A stretch of DNA of 49,329 bases from Dysgonomonas sp. 216 (GCF_010501065.1 NZ_QVMM01000007.1:160633-209961), one strand, 5' to 3'; counted from the first letter of the stretch, positions 29,271 to 38,874 are shown. The notes: generated by a model not told the origin, from the letters alone. Made by a program: numbers and translations.

Positions 29271-29807
29271 ATGAAGGAACTCCGCCGGAATACACAAGCT
29301 AAATATTTACTATTTGCTTTTACATGCATTTGCATGTTTTTATCGTCGTGTGGATCTAAGAAAAGTGTTGTATACAACCCGGCGCAAGTAAAACAATTGT
29401 CTAATAAAATGGGCATCTCAATCCAAAATAACGATCCTCATATTCCACTTTATGCCGAAGTTTCGATGTGGTTAGGTGTGCCCTACCGCTATGCAGGAAC
29501 GAACGAAAGGGGCATCGATTGTTCGGGGTTGGTGTATAGAGTGTATCAGAACCTGTATAAGAAAAAAGTTTCTCGCTCGTCTGCCGGATTAGCTAAAGAA
29601 ACACGATCTGTATCAAAGAATAATTTACTCCCCGGCGATCTTGTATTTTTTGCCACAACATCCAATAAAAAGAAAATATCGCACGTAGGCATCTATCTCA
29701 AAGACGGATACTTCGCACACTCCTCAACAAGAAGAGGCGTAATAATAAGCCATCTCGATGAAAACTACTACAAACAGAGGTGGAAAACGGGGGGCAGGCT
29801 TAAATAA
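29271..29807 (+). CDS. NlpC/P60 (C40) cell-wall peptidase lipoprotein
   Basis: This 178-residue protein starts at the ATG at 29271, because the promoter element lies over the possible TTG start at 29244. It has a lipobox (FLSSC, C27) and an NlpC/P60 domain with nucleophile C84 in GIDCSGLVYRVY and H138 in ISHVGIYL; H150 in FAHSS may complete the active site. It should cut peptide cross-bridges or stem peptides in peptidoglycan, as Spr/MepS-type enzymes do, while anchored by lipid. The gene stands alone between trmN6 and typA. Confidence 0.9.
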   Translation: MKELRRNTQAKYLLFAFTCICMFLSSCGSKKSVVYNPAQVKQLSNKMGISIQNNDPHIPLYAEVSMWLGVPYRYAGTNERGIDCSGLVYRVYQNLYKKKVSRSSAGLAKETRSVSKNNLLPGDLVFFATTSNKKKISHVGIYLKDGYFAHSSTRRGVIISHLDENYYKQRWKTGGRLK

Positions 29808-29849
29808 TCATAATTGTTGGGGTTGTTTCATTTATCCCTATAATTATTG

Positions 29850-29857
29850 TACCTTTG
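29850..29857 (+). promoter_or_regulatory. Putative -7 element for typA
   Basis: TACCTTTG matches TAnnTTTG and ends 18 nt before the typA ATG. Confidence 0.5.
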
Positions 29858-29875
29858 CAGCCTCAAAAATAATTT

Positions 29876-31678
29876 ATGCAAAATATTAGAAACATTGCGA
29901 TCATTGCGCACGTCGATCACGGCAAAACAACTCTTGTTGATAAGATGCTACTTGCCGGACAACTTTTCAGAGACAACCAAAGTACAGGTGAATTAATACT
30001 CGACAATAACGATCTTGAACGCGAACGGGGGATAACAATCCTTTCGAAAAACGTATCGATAAACTATAAGGGTACTAAAATCAACATCATAGACACTCCA
30101 GGCCACGCCGACTTTGGAGGCGAAGTGGAACGGGTGCTTAACATGGCAGACGGTTGTTTGCTGTTAGTCGATGCTTTTGAAGGGCCAATGCCCCAAACGC
30201 GCTTTGTGTTACAAAAAGCGATACAAATAGGGCTTAAACCTATTGTTGTTATAAATAAGGTAGATAAACCGAACTGTCGCCCTGAAGAGGTACAGGAAAT
30301 GGTGTTCGACCTCATGTTCAGCCTAGAGGCTACAGAAGAACAATTGGATTTTCCTACAATATACGGATCGGCAAAACAAGGATGGATGTGCGAAGGCGAT
30401 TGGAAAAGCCCAACGCAAGACATCACTCCACTACTCGATGCTATTGTAAAGTACATACCTGCTCCGCAGATTATGGAAGGAACTCCGCAAATGCTGATAA
30501 CCTCCCTCGATTTTTCGAAATATGTAGGTCGTATTGCTGTAGGACGCATACACAGAGGCGAATTGAATGAAAACCAAGATGTAATGCTTTGCAAACGCGA
30601 CGGAGCTCAAGTCAAAACCCGTATAAAAGAACTCAATGTATTCGAAGGGCTTGGTAGGGTAAAAGTTGGCAATGTGAAATGTGGCGATATTTGTGCACTG
30701 ATAGGCATTGATGGTTTTGAAATTGGTGACACTATAGCCGATTTTGAGAATCCCGAGCCACTACCACCAATTGATATTGACGAGCCAACTATGTCGATGA
30801 TGTTTACTATTAACGACTCTCCTTTCTTTGGTAAGGACGGAAAGTTTGTTACATCGCGCCATATATACGACCGTTTGGTTAAAGAACTTGATAAAAATCT
30901 TGCGTTAAGACTGGAAGAGACAGACTCGGCCGACTCGTGGATTGTATACGGACGGGGAATACTGCACTTATCGGTACTTATAGAGACAATGCGCCGTGAA
31001 GGATACGAATTACAGGTAGGGCAACCTAAAGTTATAATAAAAGAGGTTGATGGCGTTAAATGCGAACCTGTCGAAAACCTTACTATAAACTTACCCGAAG
31101 AATACGCAAGTAAAATTATAGATATTGTTACCCGCCGAAAAGGCGAATTGATGATGATGGAGACAAAGAACGACCGCGTGTTCCTCGAATTCATTATTCC
31201 TTCGCGCGGTATTATCGGGCTTAACAATGCGGCATTGACCCTGTCGGCCGGAGAAGCTGTTATTGCTCACCGTTTCTTAGAGTTTCAACCGTGGAAAGGC
31301 GATATAGAAAAACGTCAGAACGGCTCAATAATTTCGAGCGAATCGGGCAATGCATTTGCCTATGCCTTGGATAAGTTACAGGACAGAGGACGCTTTTTTG
31401 TAGAACCTCAGACCGATATTTATATGGGGCAAATTGTTGGCGAACATACAAAAGAAGGCGACCTTGTTGTGAACCTGACCAAATCGAAAAAGCTGACAAA
31501 CGTCAGGGCTTCAGGCACAGACGATAAGGTAAGGCTTGCTCCCGCAATTATATTCAGCCTCGAAGAAGCTCTTGAATATATAAAAGAAGACGAGTATGTT
31601 GAAGTAACGCCCAATGCCATAAGGCTACGAAAAATATATCTGGACGAAAACGACCGGAAGCGTATGGCGAAAAAATAA
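29876..31678 (+). CDS. typA: Ribosome-associated GTPase TypA/BipA
   Basis: This 600-residue translational GTPase of the EF-G type carries G1 AHVDHGKTTL near residue 11, G2 RERGITI, G3 DTPGHADFGGEVERV and G4 NKVDKP. Domain II, the EF-G-like domains III and V, and the BipA-specific C-terminal domain follow. TypA acts on the 70S ribosome and 50S assembly and is often important in cold or stress. The length is normal. A terminator follows the gene. Confidence 0.97.
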   Translation: MQNIRNIAIIAHVDHGKTTLVDKMLLAGQLFRDNQSTGELILDNNDLERERGITILSKNVSINYKGTKINIIDTPGHADFGGEVERVLNMADGCLLLVDAFEGPMPQTRFVLQKAIQIGLKPIVVINKVDKPNCRPEEVQEMVFDLMFSLEATEEQLDFPTIYGSAKQGWMCEGDWKSPTQDITPLLDAIVKYIPAPQIMEGTPQMLITSLDFSKYVGRIAVGRIHRGELNENQDVMLCKRDGAQVKTRIKELNVFEGLGRVKVGNVKCGDICALIGIDGFEIGDTIADFENPEPLPPIDIDEPTMSMMFTINDSPFFGKDGKFVTSRHIYDRLVKELDKNLALRLEETDSADSWIVYGRGILHLSVLIETMRREGYELQVGQPKVIIKEVDGVKCEPVENLTINLPEEYASKIIDIVTRRKGELMMMETKNDRVFLEFIIPSRGIIGLNNAALTLSAGEAVIAHRFLEFQPWKGDIEKRQNGSIISSESGNAFAYALDKLQDRGRFFVEPQTDIYMGQIVGEHTKEGDLVVNLTKSKKLTNVRASGTDDKVRLAPAIIFSLEEALEYIKEDEYVEVTPNAIRLRKIYLDENDRKRMAKK

Positions 31679-31688
31679 TATAAAGAAG

Positions 31689-31724
31689 GAGATATTTCGA
31701 AAAAGGAATATCTCTTTTTTTTTT
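31689..31724 (+). terminator. typA terminator
   Basis: An 8-bp stem GAGATATT/AATATCTC (31689-31696 with 31707-31714) followed by ten T in a row. Confidence 0.85.
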
Positions 31725-31835
31725 CAGAACATATATTGAGGTATTTGTAATAAGTTTTATATCCTGATAAGATAGAATAAATAGGTTTTATTATAAAAAA
31801 ATGTTTTTTAATCTGCGCAATCACTTAATCTTCGA

Positions 31836-31843
31836 TATATTTG
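31836..31843 (+). promoter_or_regulatory. Putative -7 element for the dipeptidyl peptidase gene
   Basis: TATATTTG matches TAnnTTTG; it falls inside the longer possible reading frame that begins at 31801 and so supports the start at 31867. Confidence 0.55.
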
Positions 31844-31866
31844 TGATTAGTAAAAAAGAACATAAA

Positions 31867-34020
31867 ATGAAAAGGAATATTGTATTATTAATTATCGCCG
31901 TATTTGTATCTGTGAATATTTTTGGACAGAGCACTTTATTAAAAAATATAACCTCCGGAAAATACAAACCTTCGGAATCAATAGACCTTATTTCGTCGGC
32001 AGATGGAGAATATTACTTTAAAGCTACAGATGCAAATTCGAAAATAGTGAAATACTCGTATAAAACAGGCGAAGAGGTTGAAACGGTATTCGATGCAAAA
32101 AAAGCAAGAGAATGCCCTTTCGATAAATTCGAAGGTTTTTTAATGAGCCCCGACGAAAAGCGCCTGTTGATATATATAAATTCCGAACGCATTTACAGGC
32201 ATTCTTTTAAAGCCGATTACTACTATTATGATATTCGCCGGAATCATGTGCGTAAATTGACGGAGAACAAATCGAAGCAAATGGTTCCTGTTTTTTCAAA
32301 AAACGGACGTATGCTTGCTTATGTAGCTGACAATGATATTTGGCTAGCTAAGTTTGACTTTGAAACTGAGTCGCAAATAACAAAAGATGGAGAAGCTCGT
32401 AAAATCATTAATGGTGCTACCGATTGGGTATATGAAGAAGAATTTGGTGTTACATATCTGATGGATTTTTCGCACGACAACAGATTGTTAGCGTTTGTAC
32501 GTTTCGATGAATCTGATGTTTCGGAGTTTTCTTTCCAATTTTTTGAAGGACAATTGTATCCGTCCCTCTTTTCGTTTAAATATCCGAAAGCCGGCGAGAA
32601 GAACTCGAAAGTATCGTGTAATGTATTTGATATAGAATCGAAAACCATCCGGAAAGTCGATATACCGGAAGCTGAAACCGAATATATTCCGAAAATAGAA
32701 TTTGTGGATGATGTTCAACTTGCTGTTGTTACATTAAATCGCGATCAGAACAACTTTAATCTGTACTTCTCAAATACACGTTCTACTGTTTCGAAACTTA
32801 TACTGAATGAAAAAAATGAAAGATATGTAAACTTTGTATTGTTATCTACCATATTTTTCCTGCCCGATCAGTTCATTTATTTAAGCGAAAAAGACGGATA
32901 TTCACATATTTACAATTATTCGAATACCGGAGTATTGCGCAAACAACTTACTACAGGTAAATATGATGTCACAGCATTACTTTCGGTTGATCCTGAAAAT
33001 AAGGTTGTATATTACGAGTCGGCAGAAGAAAGCCCACTAAAAAGGGCTATATACAGGGTAGATATAGAGAAAGGTAATAAAACTAAACTTTCGGCTCAGA
33101 CCGGAACAAATACAGCACGATTCAGTAACGGTGGAAAATACTTTATAAATCAATGGTCGGATGCGAATACTCCCTCTGTTATCTCAGTTCACGAAGCCAA
33201 AGGCAAACAATTAAGAATAATTGACGACAATAAAAACCTGAGAGATGAACTGACAAAACTCAATTTGCCTAAAAAAGAATTTATTACGGTAAAGGCTGCC
33301 GATGGAACAGATCTTAATACTTATGTAATTAAGCCTGCAAACTTCGATGCCTCGCGTAAATACCCTTTGGTTATGTTGCAATATAGCGGCCCCGATTCTC
33401 AATTAGTTTTAGATCGTTTTTCTGCCGATTGGGAGTTATATCTGGCTTCGCAGGGCTTTGTAGTTGCTTGTGTTGACGGACGAGGAACAGGTGCCCGTGG
33501 CGAAGATTTCCGTAAGTGTACTTATATGAATATGGGAATTATTGAGTCGGACGATCAGATTGCTGCAGCAAGGTATTTCGCATCGCTTTCGTATATCGAT
33601 GCAAACCGTATAGGAATATGGGGCTGGAGTTATGGCGGATACAATGCATTATTATGTATGAGCCGCAGCGATGTGTTTAAGGCCGGAGTTGCTATTGCTC
33701 CCGTAACCGATTGGCGTTTTTACGACTCGGTATACACCGAACGTTTTATGCGGACGCCACAACAAAATATGGCAGGTTACGAAAAAGGATCGCCTATTAA
33801 CTATGCTTCGAGCCTGACAGGTAATCTATTGCTGATACACGGTTCAGCCGATGACAATGTGCATTATCAGAACACAATGGAATATGCTAAAGCGTTGGTA
33901 AATGCGAATAAACATTTCGATATGTTTACTTTTACCGATAAAGAACATTCTATTCTTGGTGCACAAAGTAGAGAATACCTTTATACCAAGGTTGTAAACT
34001 TCTTTTCGAAGAATATGTAA
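31867..34020 (+). CDS. Dipeptidyl peptidase IV-type (S9B) serine peptidase
   Basis: This 717-residue protein has a signal peptide (about 1-21, ending before QSTLL), an N-terminal beta-propeller, and a C-terminal alpha/beta-hydrolase domain. The DPP IV glutamate motif DWVYEEEFG, which holds the substrate N-terminus, is present. The catalytic triad is S588 in GWSYGGY, the Asp in GSADDNVH, and H694 in KEHSIL. It should remove N-terminal X-Pro dipeptides in the periplasm. The start at 31867 is chosen because it begins the signal peptide and lies after a -7 element. It is 9 nt upstream of lipA, probably cotranscribed, though no functional link is evident. Confidence 0.93.
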   Translation: MKRNIVLLIIAVFVSVNIFGQSTLLKNITSGKYKPSESIDLISSADGEYYFKATDANSKIVKYSYKTGEEVETVFDAKKARECPFDKFEGFLMSPDEKRLLIYINSERIYRHSFKADYYYYDIRRNHVRKLTENKSKQMVPVFSKNGRMLAYVADNDIWLAKFDFETESQITKDGEARKIINGATDWVYEEEFGVTYLMDFSHDNRLLAFVRFDESDVSEFSFQFFEGQLYPSLFSFKYPKAGEKNSKVSCNVFDIESKTIRKVDIPEAETEYIPKIEFVDDVQLAVVTLNRDQNNFNLYFSNTRSTVSKLILNEKNERYVNFVLLSTIFFLPDQFIYLSEKDGYSHIYNYSNTGVLRKQLTTGKYDVTALLSVDPENKVVYYESAEESPLKRAIYRVDIEKGNKTKLSAQTGTNTARFSNGGKYFINQWSDANTPSVISVHEAKGKQLRIIDDNKNLRDELTKLNLPKKEFITVKAADGTDLNTYVIKPANFDASRKYPLVMLQYSGPDSQLVLDRFSADWELYLASQGFVVACVDGRGTGARGEDFRKCTYMNMGIIESDDQIAAARYFASLSYIDANRIGIWGWSYGGYNALLCMSRSDVFKAGVAIAPVTDWRFYDSVYTERFMRTPQQNMAGYEKGSPINYASSLTGNLLLIHGSADDNVHYQNTMEYAKALVNANKHFDMFTFTDKEHSILGAQSREYLYTKVVNFFSKNM

Positions 34021-34029
34021 ACTAACTTT

Positions 34030-34884
34030 ATGGCTCACGTAAAAAAGCCCGATTGGTTGAGGGTACGATTAGGAGGAAACGCTAAATTTTCGGAAACAAA
34101 GAATATAGTTGAATCTCATTGTTTGCATACCATTTGTGCCAGCGGACGTTGCCCCAATATGGGCGAATGTTGGGAAAAAGGAACAGCTACATTTATGATA
34201 TCCGGCGATATTTGCACACGTTCCTGTCGTTTTTGCAACACAAAAACGGGAAAACCGATGGCTTTGAATGTAAACGAACCGGAAAATGTTGCCCGTTCAA
34301 TTGCTTTGATGAAGCTTAAGCATGCAGTAATAACTTCGGTGGACAGAGACGACCTCCCCGATTTAGGTGCAGAGCATTGGGTAAATACGATTAATAAAAT
34401 AAAAGAAATAAATCCTCTGACTACATTGGAGGTGCTTATTCCCGATTTTCAAGGAAGACCGGAACTTATTGATAAAGTTTGCAATGCATTGCCCGATGTC
34501 ATTTCGCATAATATGGAGACGGTTAGGCGTTTAACTCCTGATGTTCGGAGTGCGGCGAAATACGATACCAGCCTCTCGGTATTAAAACGTATATCAGAAA
34601 ATGGATGCAGGGCAAAATCAGGAGTAATGCTCGGCTTAGGAGAAACATTTAACGAAATAATAGAACTTATGCACGATTTGTTATCGGTTAATTGTCGTAT
34701 TCTTACCATAGGACAATATCTACAGCCTTCGCGCAAGCATTTGCCTGTTTCGGAATACATTGCACCCGAGGTGTTCGACAATTTGAAAGAAGCAGCTTTA
34801 AATAAAGGATTCGAGCATGTTGAAAGTGGTCCTTTAGTAAGGTCTTCATATCATGCAGAAAAAATAATGAACGAAAAAGATTGA
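34030..34884 (+). CDS. lipA: Lipoyl synthase
   Basis: This 284-residue radical SAM enzyme inserts two sulfurs into octanoyl groups on lipoate-dependent proteins. Both 4Fe-4S clusters are seen: the auxiliary C36-x4-C41-x5-C47 (CASGRCPNMGEC) and the radical SAM C62-x3-C66-x2-C69 (CTRSCRFC). The conserved RSSYHAE near the C-terminus contains the serine that binds the auxiliary cluster. The length is normal and the identification is very secure. Confidence 0.98.
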   Translation: MAHVKKPDWLRVRLGGNAKFSETKNIVESHCLHTICASGRCPNMGECWEKGTATFMISGDICTRSCRFCNTKTGKPMALNVNEPENVARSIALMKLKHAVITSVDRDDLPDLGAEHWVNTINKIKEINPLTTLEVLIPDFQGRPELIDKVCNALPDVISHNMETVRRLTPDVRSAAKYDTSLSVLKRISENGCRAKSGVMLGLGETFNEIIELMHDLLSVNCRILTIGQYLQPSRKHLPVSEYIAPEVFDNLKEAALNKGFEHVESGPLVRSSYHAEKIMNEKD

Positions 34885-34890
34885 GAATAT

Positions 34891-36030
34891 TTAAATATTG
34901 TTTGCGAGTAAAGTTTCGTTGCTTAGGCTTTCATCTATTAATAGCACAGTGTTTTTCAAATATTCATATTCCAGTTGAAAACATTCGCTAAACTTACTAT
35001 CGTCACCAAAATCGTCTTCTATCTGTTTTACTGTCCAGAATTTACCTTTTAGCATATTTGCGTCTATTTCGGCCTCGTCCGATATTCTTGAAACAAACAG
35101 GAAAATAAGTCTTTTGGTATAGTCGTTCTCGTAAGTGTATTTCAACAGAAATTTAAACGGAAGTTCGCTACCTAAAGTGTTTACAATACTATTTCGTACC
35201 GAAAGGTTAATTTCATGATTGAATAACATATATTTTTCGAACGGATGGTCAAGGCTTCCGGGATCAAGAACATCATCCGCCGAGCGGTGTTTTAAGTATA
35301 TCTTGCCATTGCAAACTAAAGCTACCCGCACCACAGGGTGCAGAAACTTGTTATTCATCTGCATGCTGACAGACCTTGCTATTTTCCCTGTAACTTCGCC
35401 TCGTCCGTTTACAATTGGTAGCCATTCTTCCCTCCTTAGCCTGTTTATCATTCTCCTTATTTTGGTATTCTCGTAAATGAGAAGCCCAATTATAAATGCT
35501 ACAGGAACAAATACATATACAACAGGGTCGGTATCGTTGGTCAATACTTCACTGTCTTTTAAAAACTTATATATTAAAACAATAAATATATGAAGAGTAA
35601 AGGCATATTGAACAATTGCAGCCAGTTCGAAAAACTCGTTAAGGTAGGCTTTTTGGAAAGCACTTTGTTTTCGAAAAAAGCGTAAAACAATATATGACTT
35701 CGACAGGCGAACTACTAACAGGGTGCAGACTAATATTATTTCGGGGAATATTAAAAATATATTTCTGTTTATCGTTATATACTTCCCAAATATCATTAAT
35801 ACCGCAAGAGTAATAAGTAACGAAGCAAGTGTTATGAGAAATGTAACTCCTGTACGATGAGTTTTAGTTATTATCTTGATTCCCAACTCTGCTACAATAG
35901 TTAGCAAAAGCGAAAACGCTAAAGAATTTCCTAAATTCTCAGTAAATAGATACAATACTAGGTAAAGAACTAAAGGAGTTAATCCCCAGCATGGGTTCAT
36001 CAAATATTCTTTTGGTCCGCGGTTAAGCAT
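34891..36030 (-). CDS. Integral membrane protein with degenerate Nudix-like C-terminal domain
   Basis: This 379-residue protein is not a recognised named family. The first ~190 residues contain about five or six hydrophobic segments. The last ~165 residues look like a Nudix-type fold: VVRVALVCNGKIYLKHRSADD, then GSLDHPFEKYMLFNHE, and an RNSIVNTLG stretch where a Nudix box would lie. The catalytic REUxEE glutamates are missing, so pyrophosphohydrolase activity is doubtful and a sensor or binding role is possible. A Shine-Dalgarno-like AGGAAG lies about 9 nt before the ATG at 36030. It converges on lipA with 6 nt between the stops. The domain suggestion is a hypothesis. Confidence 0.55.
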   Translation of the reverse strand: MLNRGPKEYLMNPCWGLTPLVLYLVLYLFTENLGNSLAFSLLLTIVAELGIKIITKTHRTGVTFLITLASLLITLAVLMIFGKYITINRNIFLIFPEIILVCTLLVVRLSKSYIVLRFFRKQSAFQKAYLNEFFELAAIVQYAFTLHIFIVLIYKFLKDSEVLTNDTDPVVYVFVPVAFIIGLLIYENTKIRRMINRLRREEWLPIVNGRGEVTGKIARSVSMQMNNKFLHPVVRVALVCNGKIYLKHRSADDVLDPGSLDHPFEKYMLFNHEINLSVRNSIVNTLGSELPFKFLLKYTYENDYTKRLIFLFVSRISDEAEIDANMLKGKFWTVKQIEDDFGDDSKFSECFQLEYEYLKNTVLLIDESLSNETLLANNI

Positions 36031-36246
36031 AAAGCAACACTTCCTGTTTACAACACATCGTATTTTTACATACGTGTATTAGTTTTTTCTCAAACTCTTA
36101 TTTAAAATGCAATTATTAAACAAATATATAAAGAATTTGTTTAGTGAAGTTCATTATATCTTTTTAAAATAATTTTGGTTCGTTGTGATTTTTTTATCTT
36201 TATACCGACTAGTAGTATGTTAGAACAAATAAAAAGCGACTATATT

Positions 36247-37155
36247 ATGTATTTTTTAGAGACAAAAAATGTTGTAAAAAAATATGCTGAACATTTAGCA
36301 ATAAATAAAGTAAGTATAAAAGTTCCGCGGGGAAGTGTTTATGGATTATTGGGCCCTAACGGAGCCGGAAAAACCACTTTGATAAGGATTATTAATAGAA
36401 TAACAGCCCCCGATAGTGGAGAAGTATATCTGAACGGAGAGCTGTCAACTTCTAAAGATATTTATAACATCGGTTATTTGCCTGAAGAGCGCGGTTTATA
36501 CAAGAAGATGAAGGTTGGCGAACAAATTATGTTTTTGGCTCGATTGAAAGGACTTTCAAAAGAGGAAGCGCAAAAAAGAATGGACAAATGGATGGCTAAG
36601 TTCGACATTGTATCGTGGAAAGATAAGAAGGTAGAGGAATTATCGAAGGGCATGCAACAGAAAGTTCAGTTTATAATAACTGTAATACACGAACCGGAGT
36701 TATTGATTCTGGATGAGCCTTTCAGTGGTTTTGATCCTGTGAATGCCGATTTATTAAAAAACGAGATTCTCGAATTAAAGGAAAAAGGGAAAACCATAAT
36801 ATTATCTACTCATAACATGGGTTCGGTTGAAGCACTTTGCGATGAAATATCGTTAATAAACAAATCGCAAGTTGTTTTGCAAGGTAATGTATCGGAAATA
36901 AGGAACCGGTATAAACAAAATATTTTTGCGATAAAGATTGCAGGAAGTGGTTTTGATTTGCAGTCTACATTGTTCTCGTGTCTTTCGACTGAAGATAAAG
37001 ATGGTTCCGAACTTGTCAGAATTCAAAAAAATGATGATTCTGTCCTAAACTCTGATATATTGAAAGAAGTTGCTGCAAAATATGAGATTTTGTCGTTTGA
37101 GGAAGAATTACCAACAATGAACGACATCTTTATCCGGACTGTAACTAATAATTGA
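36247..37155 (+). CDS. ABC-2 exporter ATP-binding protein (NatA-like)
   Basis: From the ATG at 36247 this is a 302-residue ATPase; starts at 36175 and 36217 are also open, but the standard domain begins FLETKNVVKKY. Walker A is GPNGAGKTT (36-44), the signature is ELSKGMQQK and Walker B is LLILDEPFSGFDP. A ~70-residue C-terminal extension is usual for NatA-type exporters. It pairs with the permease gene 21 nt downstream. The natural substrate is not indicated; Na+ or a drug-like export role is only family guesswork. Confidence 0.9.
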   Translation: MYFLETKNVVKKYAEHLAINKVSIKVPRGSVYGLLGPNGAGKTTLIRIINRITAPDSGEVYLNGELSTSKDIYNIGYLPEERGLYKKMKVGEQIMFLARLKGLSKEEAQKRMDKWMAKFDIVSWKDKKVEELSKGMQQKVQFIITVIHEPELLILDEPFSGFDPVNADLLKNEILELKEKGKTIILSTHNMGSVEALCDEISLINKSQVVLQGNVSEIRNRYKQNIFAIKIAGSGFDLQSTLFSCLSTEDKDGSELVRIQKNDDSVLNSDILKEVAAKYEILSFEEELPTMNDIFIRTVTNN

Positions 37156-37176
37156 TAATCGAAAAATTTATATAGA

Positions 37177-38457
37177 ATGAAAGCTTTAGGACTTATTATA
37201 CAAAGAGAATACAATACAAGGATAAAGAAAAAATCATTTATTGTAATGACTCTCCTTATCCCTTTTCTTGTTGTGGCAATGTTATTCGTGCCAATGTGGT
37301 TATCAACAATTAAAGATTCGGAAGTAAAACGCATTGTAGTTATTGATGATACCGGAATGTATGCTGCACATTTACAATCTTCGGACTATTACAGTTTCGA
37401 AATTGTAATGGAAAAAAATGCTGCCGATATGCGGAACGATGTAGGGCAGGAATTATTCGGGATATTACAGATATCGGGCGATCTTAGTAAAGATCCACAG
37501 GCTGTAACATTTTATTCGGAGAAACAAGCGCCACACGATTTAATGATGTATGTAAACCGTACTCTTAACGATGTGGCAAAAAACTACAAATTAGAAGCTT
37601 TTACAAATAATGCAGGAATTGATGCCGAAACTATAAAATCGATTCGAGGAATTGTTGAGGCTAAAAATATTGTATCAGTAAACACAATACGTTGGGGTAA
37701 AGACGGAGAGGAGAAAGAAACATCGGGAGATTTGGCATCGGGCATCGGGATGGCATCTACTATGATTATGTATATGTTTATACTTATATACGGATCTATA
37801 GTAATGCAAGGTGTGATTGAGGAAAAAACAAACCGTATAGTTGAAGTTATGGTTTCCTCGGTACGTCCTTTCGATTTAATGATGGGTAAACTTATTGGTA
37901 TAGGATTAACCGGATTTACACAATTACTCATTTGGGTTGTGATGGGTATTTTATTGTTTAATCTGAAAGACATTTTCTTTCCCGAACTTATACAAAGTGG
38001 CGGAGCTTCGGGGTATTTATCGTTACTATCTTCCGTAGAATGGGGAAATATCTTGTTATTCTTTCTTCTGTTTTTTGTTGGCGGATATTTTATTTATGCG
38101 TCATTGTTTGCTATGGTTGGTTCTGCTGTCGATAATCCGCAGGATTCGCAACAGTTTGTTATGCCCATAACCCTGATTTTTATTTTTGCGTTATATGCAG
38201 GCATTTACAGCGGCCAAAACCCCGATGGCCCCTTGGCTTTTTGGTGTTCGATGATTCCGTTAACGTCGCCAATTGTAATGATGGTACGTGTGCCTATGGG
38301 TATACCAATGTGGGAAATCCTTTTATCGTTAGGAATATTACTTGCTTCGGTTATATTAACAGTAAAATTTGCTGCTAAAATATACAGGGTAGGAATACTT
38401 ATGTACGGGAAAAAGCCCGGATTGAAAGAATTATACAAATGGGCTAAATACAAGTAA
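37177..38457 (+). CDS. ABC-2 exporter permease (NatB-like)
   Basis: This 426-residue permease has an N-terminal transmembrane helix, a large extracytoplasmic loop (about 45-180), then about five helices. It carries the ABC-2 motif EEKTNRIVEVMVSSVRPFDLMMGKL, which is diagnostic of the NatB/YhaP-like group. It follows the ATPase gene closely, so the two form a small exporter operon. No terminator with a clean stem was found after it. Confidence 0.9.
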   Translation: MKALGLIIQREYNTRIKKKSFIVMTLLIPFLVVAMLFVPMWLSTIKDSEVKRIVVIDDTGMYAAHLQSSDYYSFEIVMEKNAADMRNDVGQELFGILQISGDLSKDPQAVTFYSEKQAPHDLMMYVNRTLNDVAKNYKLEAFTNNAGIDAETIKSIRGIVEAKNIVSVNTIRWGKDGEEKETSGDLASGIGMASTMIMYMFILIYGSIVMQGVIEEKTNRIVEVMVSSVRPFDLMMGKLIGIGLTGFTQLLIWVVMGILLFNLKDIFFPELIQSGGASGYLSLLSSVEWGNILLFFLLFFVGGYFIYASLFAMVGSAVDNPQDSQQFVMPITLIFIFALYAGIYSGQNPDGPLAFWCSMIPLTSPIVMMVRVPMGIPMWEILLSLGILLASVILTVKFAAKIYRVGILMYGKKPGLKELYKWAKYK

Positions 38458-38579
38458 TTGTTTATGTTATATATTGCACGCTTAAGCATTGAGTCGGGTT
38501 GTAGATTTCTGAGAGTTTTTTATTAAAAGCTTTTTTTACTAAATCGGGCAGGATGGTTTTATATATGTAAAAAAACTAT

Positions 38580-38587
38580 TACTTTTG
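38580..38587 (+). promoter_or_regulatory. Putative -7 element for tRNA-Arg
   Basis: TACTTTTG matches TAnnTTTG and ends 11 nt before the tRNA. No perfect -33 TTG. Confidence 0.5.
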
Positions 38588-38598
38588 CGTTGCATAAT

Positions 38599-38670
38599 GG
38601 CGCGGTAGTTCAATGGATAGAATAGAAGTTTCCTAAACTTTAGATTCGGGTTCGATTCCCGGCCACGCTA
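38599..38670 (+). tRNA. tRNA-Arg (anticodon CCT)
   Basis: A complete 72-nt cloverleaf: D stem GTTC/GAAT, anticodon stem GAAGT/ACTTT with loop TTCCTAA (anticodon CCT), and T stem TCGGG/CCCGG with loop TTCGATT. The acceptor stem GGCGCGG/CCACGCT has one C-A opposition at pair 5-68 and a G-T first pair. CCA is not encoded. Confidence 0.9.
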
Positions 38671-38674
38671 CTTC

Positions 38675-38702
38675 AAAGAGCAACTTTTTATAGTTGCTCT
38701 TT
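38675..38702 (+). terminator. tRNA-Arg terminator
   Basis: A perfect 11-bp stem (38675-38685 with 38692-38702) just after the tRNA, followed by TTGTTGTT. Confidence 0.8.
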
Positions 38703-38773
38703 GTTGTTATAAGAAGTAAGGAAAAACGTCGGGGTATATTTATCTCTTATAAAGAAGCTCAACGCTTATTGCC

Positions 38774-38798
38774 TTGCGATTAAATCGCAAATTTGCGA
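38774..38798. repeat. Overlapping palindromes upstream of the Rel gene
   Basis: TTGCGAT-TAA-ATCGCAA (38774-38790) and TCGCAAATTTGCGA (38785-38798) share their central arm, giving three alternating copies of TTGCGA/TCGCAA. This looks like an operator or a switching hairpin about 75 nt before the Rel start. Confidence 0.5.
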
Positions 38799-38874
38799 GA
38801 TTATAATTGAATTTTATAAAACGAATATCGTAATTTTACAATCGGTTTTCTTTACAGCAAATGTGTTTAAGGTT

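Larger units (their letters stand above)
38458..38874. other. Intergenic region with tRNA-Arg, upstream of the Rel gene
   Basis: These ~420 bases hold a -7 element, tRNA-Arg(CCT) with its terminator, and overlapping short palindromes at 38774-38798. No other gene is visible. Confidence 0.6.

Noticed and set aside
30064..31227. Two minus-strand frames of 176 and 206 residues
   Set aside because: Both are serine- and isoleucine-rich shadows of typA codons, without start signals or motifs.
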